Shown: positions 4,964 through 9,711 of the stretch, piece by piece
How the letters are laid out: every line of letters begins with the position of its first letter
How positions within the stretch are numbered: the stretch's first letter is position 1
Origin: an uncultured Clostridia bacterium
GTDB lineage: Bacteria > Bacillota > Clostridia > Lachnospirales > Anaerotignaceae
DNA length: 12,458 nt
Assembly: GCA_937888765.1 (NCBI GenBank)
Contig: CALASU010000329.1
Span: 1-12,458 of the forward strand
Direction of reading: 5' to 3'
The notes under the pieces: model-generated
Database searches by the model: none
Told to the model about the DNA's origin: nothing
Seen by the model: only the letters and a program-made list of their open reading frames with translations
Translations under genes and position numbers: made by a program

Positions 4964-5395
4964 ATTGAATTTCTACTTAATTGGTTAATTTCATTAGCTT
5001 CAAACCCACTATTTATGACTTTAGCTTCTATATCAAGTCTTCTAGGATTTATACTCTCTGTTTGGTTACTTATAAAATCTGAATCTATTACCAAAACATT
5101 AAAAGTAATGTCTCAGAAAAAGGACTATAATAAAAAAAGTAACTTTTTTTCCGATCGTTTTTCCGGTTTTAAGAGTAGTATTTTAGAAGATAATGACCGC
5201 TCTAGCCAGTTATTTCATAGGATTCTTGAAGAAATTTATCAAGTTGAAAAAGAATTTCACACTATTTTTTCGATTCGAGATAAATACACTTTTCTTTTAA
5301 TAAAATATGAATTAAAAAGGAAACCCCCCAATGTCGAAAAAATATGCTTTCATCTTGACTACATCATTGGACGTTTACGTGTAAAGGAGGACTAA
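4964..5395 (+). CDS. Membrane-anchored protein with apparent ATT start, cassette 5 (143 aa)
   Basis: A hydrophobic N-terminus (IEFLLNWLISLASNPLF, then a segment around residues 18-40) anchors a cytoplasmic, mostly helical domain of about 100 residues rich in K, E and F. The first ATG in frame (5015) lies inside the hydrophobic region and has no ribosome site. AAAGGAGG at 4947-4954 points instead to an ATT codon at 4964, nine bases downstream, with an in-frame stop just before. A non-standard ATT start is therefore the best reading. It is followed after two bases by the gene at 5398, so both are co-transcribed. Family unknown. Confidence 0.6.
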   Translation: MEFLLNWLISLASNPLFMTLASISSLLGFILSVWLLIKSESITKTLKVMSQKKDYNKKSNFFSDRFSGFKSSILEDNDRSSQLFHRILEEIYQVEKEFHTIFSIRDKYTFLLIKYELKRKPPNVEKICFHLDYIIGRLRVKED

Positions 5396-5397
5396 CC

Positions 5398-5775
5398 ATG
5401 CTACCTACAACCCAACTCATTTCTGCCTTAATAAGCAAAACTAAAAACAAAAAAATCTATTGGGAATATTTAAGTAAATTTCCAAAATTAGAACTTATAA
5501 TTCACAATATTATCAATGAAAACGATCTTGATATAGATTTTTTTGAAGAAGATTCCTCATTTTATATCCAGTACAAGAACGGTTTCTTCGCACTTATAAG
5601 TTCTCCTTCGGGTACTTTTCTTTTCGCTCTCCCTGCGATTGATGCCAAGGTAAAAGCTCCTCTGAATAGCTGCTTTGATTACCAATCAGATTTAGTAAGA
5701 CTCGTAAATCTTGCTATCAAACAACATCCAAATCTCGAAGACTTTATTGATGATTTCCTGAACAGTGCAGACTAA
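5398..5775 (+). CDS. Hypothetical protein, second gene of cassette 5 (125 aa)
   Basis: Starts MLPTTQLISALISKTKNKKI; alternating helical and beta-like segments with no membrane span. AAAGGAGG overlaps the end of the preceding gene, so translation is coupled. The C-terminal acidic helix ends LEDFIDDFLNSAD. The opposing convergent protein ends in the very similar KFIDDFLDEN because of an inverted repeat across both gene ends. No family recognised. Confidence 0.65.
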   Translation: MLPTTQLISALISKTKNKKIYWEYLSKFPKLELIIHNIINENDLDIDFFEEDSSFYIQYKNGFFALISSPSGTFLFALPAIDAKVKAPLNSCFDYQSDLVRLVNLAIKQHPNLEDFIDDFLNSAD

Positions 5776-5801
5776 TTTTCATCTAAAAAATCATCAATAA
5801 A
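5743..5801. repeat. Inverted repeat encoding the same peptide on both strands
   Basis: TTTATTGATGATTT (5743-5756) and AAATCATCAATAAA (5788-5801) are a perfect 14-base inverted pair separated by 31 bases that contain both overlapping stop codons. Each arm encodes FIDDF in the C-terminus of its own gene, one on each strand. Confidence 0.7.
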
Positions 5802-5915
5802 TTTTTCCACATCATCTCTGAAGTCAATTTTAATCTGCAACCGTTCTTCAACTATCTGGGTAAGAACGGTTATTTTTTTCTCCACTTCCTCTATACGTTT
5901 TTCCAGATCTTTCAT
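5772..5915 (-). CDS. Coiled-coil peptide, minus partner of cassette 5 (47 aa)
   Basis: Starts MKDLEKRIEEVEKKITVLTQ with clear heptads, followed by a short region ending KFIDDFLDEN. AAAGGAGGTGATCTG precedes the ATG at 5915. In length and heptad character it resembles the coiled-coil peptide at 2495-2647 at the other edge of the array. Its TAG and the opposing TAA share bases. The + strand terminator of cassette 5 lies in its coding region. Confidence 0.65.
   Translation of the reverse strand: MKDLEKRIEEVEKKITVLTQIVEERLQIKIDFRDDVEKFIDDFLDEN
5839..5879 (+). terminator. Cassette 5 terminator inside opposite gene
   Basis: AACCGTTCTT (5839-5848) and AAGAACGGTT (5862-5871) form a perfect ten-pair stem with a 13-base loop, followed by A and seven T (5873-5879). 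A textbook + strand intrinsic terminator for the 4964-5775 pair, placed inside the minus gene. Confidence 0.8.
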
Positions 5916-5949
5916 TCAGATCACCTCCTTTCAGTTTGCTTTTCAGTTA

Positions 5950-6180
5950 TCACTTCCCATAGGTACACTTTGTGAACTGTTCTGCAAAAAAAATATCAAT
6001 AAATTCTTCTGGAGTTAACTGAAGCAGCACAACAAGTGCTCGCATATCATCGCTATCAGGCTCCTGAGAACCATTTAATATTCTTGAACTTTTATTTCTC
6101 TGCCACCCAATAGCATCGGAAAATTCTTTGATTGTACGGTATTTTGCAAAAATAGTTCCTCTTAATTTCTCCTTGTTCAT
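5950..6180 (-). CDS. XRE-family regulator, Cro-like (76 aa)
   Basis: A helix-turn-helix covers about residues 14-40 (TIKEFSDAIGWQRNKSSRIL), followed by a DMRALVVLLQLTPEEF helix typical of small Cro/CI phage regulators. GGAGGTG precedes the ATG at 6180. It is divergent from the repressor gene at 6339 across a 158-base region holding three operator-like sites, so it should be one arm of the lysogeny switch. A fourth operator-like sequence lies near its own 3' end. Confidence 0.85.
   Translation of the reverse strand: MNKEKLRGTIFAKYRTIKEFSDAIGWQRNKSSRILNGSQEPDSDDMRALVVLLQLTPEEFIDIFFAEQFTKCTYGK
5963..5977. promoter_or_regulatory. Operator-like site inside the XRE gene
   Basis: GTACACTTTGTGAAC differs by one base from the palindrome GTTCACTTTGTGAAC deduced from the intergenic sites. 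It lies in the last codons of the XRE gene (encoding FTKCTYGK). Confidence 0.5.
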
Positions 6181-6196
6181 CTTTTCACCTCCAGAA

Positions 6197-6211
6197 GTTC
6201 ACTTTGTGTAC
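6197..6211. promoter_or_regulatory. Operator O1
   Basis: GTTCACTTTGTGTAC, one base from the consensus GTTCAC-TTT-GTGAAC. It lies between the -10 and the ribosome site of the leftward XRE gene, where a bound repressor would block transcription. Confidence 0.65.
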
Positions 6212-6215
6212 TTAG

Positions 6216-6244
6216 ACAATAGCACTTTTATTCTAATCTGTCAA
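6216..6244 (-). promoter_or_regulatory. Leftward promoter of the XRE gene
   Basis: On the minus strand TTGACA (6244-6239), a 17-base spacer and TATTGT (6221-6216). Operator O2 touches the -35 and O1 lies just downstream of the -10, so it is probably repressor controlled. Confidence 0.7.
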
Positions 6245-6257
6245 TCACTTTGTGAAC
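6243..6257. promoter_or_regulatory. Operator O2
   Basis: AATCACTTTGTGAAC matches 13 of 15 positions of GTTCACTTTGTGAAC. It abuts the -35 of the leftward promoter. Confidence 0.6.
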
Positions 6258-6282
6258 TTTTTTATCTTTTTGAGATTTATTT

Positions 6283-6297
6283 GTTGACTTTGTGAAC
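6283..6297. promoter_or_regulatory. Operator O3
   Basis: GTTGACTTTGTGAAC, one base from the consensus, overlaps the -35 of the rightward promoter. This fits autoregulation of the repressor. Confidence 0.65.
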
Positions 6298-6311
6298 ATT
6301 TTGTGTAATAA
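6284..6311 (+). promoter_or_regulatory. Rightward promoter of the repressor gene
   Basis: TTGACT (6284-6289), 16 bases, TAATAA (6306-6311); the start codon of the repressor is 28 bases downstream. The -35 is within O3. Confidence 0.6.
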
Positions 6312-6338
6312 TTGAACGCAAAGAGAGGGGTAATATAT

Positions 6339-6797
6339 ATGGAAAAAAATTTGATAAGCACATTCCCACAACGGTTGAAGCAGTGCTTGGACGAAAATCC
6401 TTCTTTTACAGCAACCACACTGGCTGAAGAAATTGGATTATCAAAACAAGCCATTTCGATGTATATATCAGGAGATAGAAAACCCAAAAGACCTACACTA
6501 AAAGCCATTTCCGATGCTTTAGGTGTAAATCTTGCATGGCTAATGGGTTACGATGTAGAAAAGATCATTCCCGATATTCCAGTTTCTATCACTTTAAATG
6601 ACCACGAATGCAAAGTTGTTCTTGCTTATCGCAATAAACCAGACATGCAGCCTGCAGTTGATCGGTTACTCGAAGTTGAATCGGTTGAAACATCTGATGC
6701 TTGTGCTAATGCACACTTAATGCCAATCGCTGCCCACAACGACGATTACAGCGAAGAACAGCAAGCTCTGATGCAGGAAGATCTGGATGAACTTTGA
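6339..6797 (+). CDS. XRE-family phage repressor, CI-like (152 aa)
   Basis: The N-terminal helix-turn-helix (about residues 10-70) reads RLKQCLDENPSFTATTLAEE, then IGLSKQAISMYISGDRKPKR and LKAISDALGVNLAWLMGYD, the standard layout of phage CI/Rst-type repressors. The C-terminal half is short and lacks the S24 self-cleavage domain of lambda CI. ATG at 6339 has GAGGGG upstream; a TTG nine codons earlier is less likely. The next gene is an ImmA-like protease 19 bases downstream, so inactivation by proteolysis, as in the ImmR/ImmA pair of ICEBs1, is expected. Confidence 0.85.
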   Translation: MEKNLISTFPQRLKQCLDENPSFTATTLAEEIGLSKQAISMYISGDRKPKRPTLKAISDALGVNLAWLMGYDVEKIIPDIPVSITLNDHECKVVLAYRNKPDMQPAVDRLLEVESVETSDACANAHLMPIAAHNDDYSEEQQALMQEDLDEL

Positions 6798-6816
6798 TTA
6801 CAAAGGAGGTCTGTCT

Positions 6817-7272
6817 ATGTGCAAGTATGAAGAACTTGTTCAATATGCGGACACAATAGGTCTTACAGTAATCGAAAAGGACTTCAAATCAAATGCAAAA
6901 GGGCTTTGTAAAGGAAAAAAGATAGGAATTCGCAAAAATATGTCTGACACAGAAAAAGCCTGCGTGCTGGCAGAAGAAATCGGGCATTATTATACAACAA
7001 TCGGCAATATACTTGACCAAACAAATACCAATCATCGGAAGCAGGAGCTGATCGCTCGAAAATGGGCTGTCAATAAAATGTTGGACATCACAGATCTGTT
7101 CCATGCAGCAGCAGCCGGCTGTGATACCTTTTTTGAAATAGCAGAATACTTAGAAGTGACCGAAGAATTTCTGGCAGAAGCTCTTGAGTTTTTCAAAAAG
7201 AAATATGGTTACTGCCATACATACGAAAATAAAACCATTATCTTCTGCGATCATGGTTTTTGCATAAAATAG
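6817..7272 (+). CDS. ImmA/IrrE-like metalloprotease (151 aa)
   Basis: The region VLAEEIGHYYTT (around residue 49) corresponds to the HExxH zinc site of ImmA/IrrE proteins, with EEIGH in place of HELGH. A later conserved stretch (QELIARKWAVNKML) carries the usual third acidic/ARKWA motif, and the C-terminal part (FFEIAEYLEVTEEFLAEALE) is the family's helical tail. Such proteins cleave the neighbouring XRE repressor to induce the element. AAAGGAGG precedes the ATG at 6817. The first zinc histidine is replaced; I recall this as common among Firmicute phage homologues, but it could alter activity. Confidence 0.8.
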   Translation: MCKYEELVQYADTIGLTVIEKDFKSNAKGLCKGKKIGIRKNMSDTEKACVLAEEIGHYYTTIGNILDQTNTNHRKQELIARKWAVNKMLDITDLFHAAAAGCDTFFEIAEYLEVTEEFLAEALEFFKKKYGYCHTYENKTIIFCDHGFCIK

Positions 7273-7275
7273 CCG

Positions 7276-7345
7276 AGAATGAAAGGACGGAACGGGCAGC
7301 CGTCGCCCTAGTTGGAGATGCGGGAGTGTCGCCCCGCTTCATTCT
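7276..7345 (+). ncRNA. Structured RNA: junction with possible pseudoknot
   Basis: AGAATGAA (7276-7283) pairs with TTCATTCT (7338-7345), closing two internal elements. The first has stem GACGG (7286-7290)/CCGTC (7300-7304), with loop GGGC (7294-7297) able to pair with GCCC (7305-7308) directly after the stem, an H-type pseudoknot. The second is GCGGG (7320-7324)/CCCGC (7333-7337), stacked on the closing helix. There is no T-run, so it is not a simple terminator. It begins four bases after the ImmA-like gene's stop. The RNA class is not recognised. Confidence 0.55.
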
Positions 7346-7357
7346 TATCGACTTGAA

Positions 7358-7405
7358 GATCTGCTCATAGAACGTGAGCAGTCTAATCTAAAAAATGTTC
7401 AATCG
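7358..7405 (+). ncRNA. Pseudoknot repeat 1 (48 nt)
   Basis: Stem CTGCTCA (7361-7367)/TGAGCAG (7375-7381); loop bases GAAC (7370-7373) pair with GTTC (7397-7400) after an A-rich linker, giving an H-type pseudoknot. See repeat 2 for covariation. Confidence 0.6.
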
Positions 7406-7407
7406 CT

Positions 7408-7455
7408 GATTTGCTCATAAGGCGTGAGCAACAAAATCTAAAAAATGCCTAATCG
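7408..7455 (+). ncRNA. Pseudoknot repeat 2 (48 nt)
   Basis: A 50-base periodic copy of repeat 1. Stem TTGCTCA (7411-7417)/TGAGCAA (7425-7431); loop AGGC (7420-7423) pairs with GCCT (7447-7450). Compared with repeat 1, one stem pair changes C-G to T-A and three loop-tail pairs change together while all stay complementary. The ribosome site AAGGGGAA of the next gene lies about 12 bases after the repeat core, so the fold could affect its translation. Confidence 0.6.
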
Positions 7456-7475
7456 ATAAAAAAGGGGAACTAAAT

Positions 7476-7703
7476 ATGACCTGCTTTATGTGCAAAGGAC
7501 ATACAGAAGATAAGCTGACGAACTTCATCGCTGATCTGGAAAACTGCATCATCATTGTAAAGGGTGTCCCCTCTCAGGTCTGCACACAATGCGGCGAAGT
7601 TTCATACAGCAACGAAGTAGCTGAACAGCTTCAGAAGATCGTGCATAATACCAAAAACGCACTGACAGAAATTGCAGTTGTGCATTATTCCGCAGTAGCT
7701 TGA
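7476..7703 (+). CDS. YgiT-type zinc finger protein (75 aa)
   Basis: Begins MTCFMCKGHTEDKL with CFMC, and CTQCGEVSYSNEVAEQL follows around residue 37, the two CxxC pairs of the YgiT/MqsA-like zinc finger. The rest is a helix and a short beta tail (AVVHYSAVA). In toxin-antitoxin loci such proteins are antitoxin-like and usually follow a DUF4258 or MqsR-type toxin gene. None is present here; a structured RNA region stands in that place. The ribosome site AAGGGGAA precedes the ATG. First gene of a three-gene set. Confidence 0.8.
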   Translation: MTCFMCKGHTEDKLTNFIADLENCIIIVKGVPSQVCTQCGEVSYSNEVAEQLQKIVHNTKNALTEIAVVHYSAVA

Positions 7704-7726
7704 AAAATCAAAAAGGAGGCTTTCCC

Positions 7727-8005
7727 ATGATGTACCCTTTTATGGTTTTGGATGACAAAACAGAAGTTGTCCATTCCGATTCTTATGATCTGAACGGCAT
7801 CGAAACAATAAAAGTATATTTTGAGCAGCCTGTTGACGGTGGTTTTCATTCCGCAGAATGCTATCTGCCTTCCTATGAATGGAAAAATATCGAAGGATTT
7901 TCAAACGAAGAAATCGCAAAATATGAAGATTTTCTAAAATCCGTTGCACACATCGTCATTGAACTTGCCCGTGAAGGAGGCTTTGACCATGCCGCAAATT
8001 TTTAA
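7727..8005 (+). CDS. Conserved small protein beside DUF4160 (92 aa)
   Basis: Starts MMYPFMVLDDKTEVVHSDSY, with a central beta-rich part (ETIKVYFEQP, then FHSAECYLPSYEW) and an ending helix (HIVIELAREGGFDHAANF). AAAGGAGG is seven bases before the ATG at 7727; the second ATG is also possible. It overlaps the DUF4160 gene by 17 bases. I recall similar proteins adjacent to DUF4160 genes but cannot give a family name or biochemical role. Confidence 0.7.
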   Translation: MMYPFMVLDDKTEVVHSDSYDLNGIETIKVYFEQPVDGGFHSAECYLPSYEWKNIEGFSNEEIAKYEDFLKSVAHIVIELAREGGFDHAANF

Positions 8006-8267
8006 GGTTGGCTCGTATCTGATTTACTTCTGGTCTAACGAATCAAAGCCTTTGGAACCGATTCACGTGCATATCTCAGAGGGCGTTCCTTCCGAAAACG
8101 CCACTAAAGTGTGGATCACAGAAAAAGGACGCTGCCTGCTCTGCCATAACAATTCTAAGATCCCAACCAGAAAGCTCAAGATCATTATGAGCATCATCGA
8201 AGCAAGAAATCAGGAAATCACTCAGAAATGGGTTTCCTACTTCGGCAAAATTGATTATTACTGCTGA
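7989..8267 (+). CDS. DUF4160 family protein (92 aa)
   Basis: The pattern YLIYFWSNESKPLEPIHVHI, then a beta region with ATKVWI and a NNSKIPTRKLKIIMSIIE helix, ending in WVSYFG, matches DUF4160, a family often found beside a small partner gene in toxin-antitoxin-like pairs. AAGGAGG is inside the preceding gene, eight bases before the ATG at 7989. The biochemical function is not known to me. Whether it acts as toxin, antitoxin or something else cannot be decided from the sequence. Confidence 0.75.
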   Translation: MPQIFKVGSYLIYFWSNESKPLEPIHVHISEGVPSENATKVWITEKGRCLLCHNNSKIPTRKLKIIMSIIEARNQEITQKWVSYFGKIDYYC

Positions 8268-8275
8268 TGCAGTAT

Positions 8276-8350
8276 AATAAAAAAATCCCCCTCCCTGTTA
8301 CCAGCAGGAAAGAGGATTTCTATAGGCGGTAATAAAACCACCAACGTGAC
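8276..8350 (-). ncRNA. Candidate minus-strand small RNA (about 75 nt)
   Basis: Read leftward, it starts just after an extended -10 promoter and contains two helices. The first is GGTGG/CCGCC (8342-8338 with 8329-8325) with a TTTTATTA loop. The second is a 15-pair stem (8319-8305 with 8297-8283), followed by seven T (8285-8279), a classic terminator. Both helices need G-U pairs that exist only in the minus-strand RNA; the + strand copies would have A-C mismatches. It ends just past the DUF4160 stop. The start point is inferred from the promoter. Confidence 0.5.
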
Positions 8351-8376
8351 ACTTGGATTATACCATATTACCGCCT
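8324..8376. repeat. 11-base inverted repeat upstream of integrase
   Basis: AGGCGGTAATA (8324-8334) and TATTACCGCCT (8366-8376) are perfect inverted copies 31 bases apart. They may be binding sites for the integrase or another regulator. The right arm overlaps the spacer of the minus-strand promoter. Confidence 0.55.
8357..8365 (-). promoter_or_regulatory. Extended -10 promoter, leftward
   Basis: On the minus strand TGG directly precedes TATAAT (8362-8357), an extended -10. No good -35 is visible (GGTAAA at about the right distance). It would drive the candidate small RNA. Confidence 0.45.
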
Positions 8377-8422
8377 TATTTACCATACCCAAATTTCAAA
8401 ACTGAATAAAGGAGGTATGCCC

Positions 8423-9658
8423 ATGAAAGGCGGAACCAGAAAACGTGGTAAAACGTGGTCCTACTATTTCGACGCTGCTCCTGTTGGTGGCAAGCGAAAG
8501 AAGATAGAGAAAGGCGGCTTCCGCACCAAAAAGGAAGCAGAAGCAGCTCTGGCACAGGCTCTTTCCGAATATGACAATTCCGGTCAGATTTTCGAGCCTT
8601 CCAGTGTCAGCGTAAGCGACTACTTGGATTTCTGGTATAAAAATTATTGTGAACCAAATCTGGCAGAAAATACTCTGCGGGATTATAAAAACAAACTTGA
8701 GAATCATCTGAAACCCCGTTTCGGGCAGTATTATCTGAAGTCGCTGCAGGCAGCTTCCATTCAGGAATATATCAATGATCTCAAGAGAAACGGCTATTCA
8801 AAGTCCAGTATCAAGGGGATTCTTTCCACCTTCTCTGCGGCTCTGGATTACGCCATAGAGCCTTTGCAGTACATAAAGGATAACCCCTGCCGCTACATCA
8901 AAGTAGGAGCCGTTCTGCGGCCCCCCAGAGAGCGTATCATTCTAAGTGATGAAGAATTCAACCGCATCATAGAACGCTTCCCTGCCGGCTCCAGATTCCA
9001 TCTCCCGCTTATGATCGGCTGGCACTGCGGAGTGCGTATCAGCGAATGCATGGCTCTTACATGGGATCATATTGATTTTGAAAATCGCACAATCTATATT
9101 GAGAATCAGCTTGTAAAACGAACCGTTGAAAAAACATCGTTTTGGGCATTACGTCAGCCGAAATATAATTCTTCCCGCAAAATAAAATTCGGAGATACAC
9201 TCTACCGCATTTTAAAGGCCGAGAAAAAGCGTCAGGCAGAAAACGAATTGATGTATGGAGAATTTTACACACTGCATTATCTCATGGATTTCGTTGATGA
9301 AAAAGGGATCACCCGCCAGCGTATCACATCGGCACAGAAAGGAACGGCAACCGGAATCAACCGCTTCCCTCTGATCTGTGTCCACGAGAACGGAGAACTG
9401 ACTTCTTCGGATTCCTTCAAGTACTGCTCTCGTGTGATCCACCACGAGCTTCGGCTCGCATTTGATTACCACAGCCTGAGACATACACACGCCACCAAGC
9501 TGATCGAAGCCGGGGCAAACGTAAAGGCTGTACAGCAGCGTTTGGGGCACAAGAATATTACGACCACAATGAATATTTATGTGCATCATACAGACGATAT
9601 GGCACAGCAAACTGCCGACCTATTTGAAAATGTCGTGAACGGTTTGCCACCGAAGTAA
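8423..9658 (+). CDS. int: Tyrosine recombinase (phage integrase), 411 aa
   Basis: Domains in order: an N-terminal arm-binding domain (about 5-55, RKRGKTWSYYFDAAPVGG), a SAM-like core-binding domain (about 60-160, with LAENTLRDYKNKLENHLKPR), and the catalytic domain. Catalytic motifs are CGVRISECMAL (first Arg), HSLRHTHATKL (H-x-x-R), RLGHKNITTTMNIYVHHT (His and nucleophile Tyr). Length is typical of Tn916/phage integrases. ATG at 8423 is used because AAAGGAGG lies seven bases upstream; the ATG at 8417 is too close. The stop is immediately followed by the terminator of the host rlmD-like gene, the expected place for one attachment end. Confidence 0.97.
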   Translation: MKGGTRKRGKTWSYYFDAAPVGGKRKKIEKGGFRTKKEAEAALAQALSEYDNSGQIFEPSSVSVSDYLDFWYKNYCEPNLAENTLRDYKNKLENHLKPRFGQYYLKSLQAASIQEYINDLKRNGYSKSSIKGILSTFSAALDYAIEPLQYIKDNPCRYIKVGAVLRPPRERIILSDEEFNRIIERFPAGSRFHLPLMIGWHCGVRISECMALTWDHIDFENRTIYIENQLVKRTVEKTSFWALRQPKYNSSRKIKFGDTLYRILKAEKKRQAENELMYGEFYTLHYLMDFVDEKGITRQRITSAQKGTATGINRFPLICVHENGELTSSDSFKYCSRVIHHELRLAFDYHSLRHTHATKLIEAGANVKAVQQRLGHKNITTTMNIYVHHTDDMAQQTADLFENVVNGLPPK

Positions 9659-9702
9659 AAAAAGCGGTGGCAAATGGGTGGCAAATCCACCCAAACCACC
9701 GC
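9657..9702 (-). terminator. Terminator of the rlmD-like gene
   Basis: Read leftward, GCGGTGG (9702-9696) and CCACCGC (9670-9664) enclose TGGGTGG/CCACCCA (9693-9687 with 9681-9675), giving a very stable hairpin followed by seven T (9663-9657). The T-run overlaps the integrase TAA. On the + strand a second pairing is possible: TTTGCCACCG just before the integrase stop with CGGTGGCAAA at 9665-9674. Confidence 0.8.
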
Positions 9703-9711
9703 AATAACAGT

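Noticed and set aside
7358..7455. A CRISPR array
   Set aside because: Only two copies, adjacent and self-complementary with covarying loops; there are no variable spacers.
7358..7455. preQ1 class I riboswitch
   Set aside because: The stem, A-rich tail and pseudoknot layout is similar, but the loop sequence needed for the ligand is not present and the downstream genes are not queuosine-related.
9212..9610. Minus frame inside the integrase
   Set aside because: Shadow of the catalytic domain; no independent start signal.
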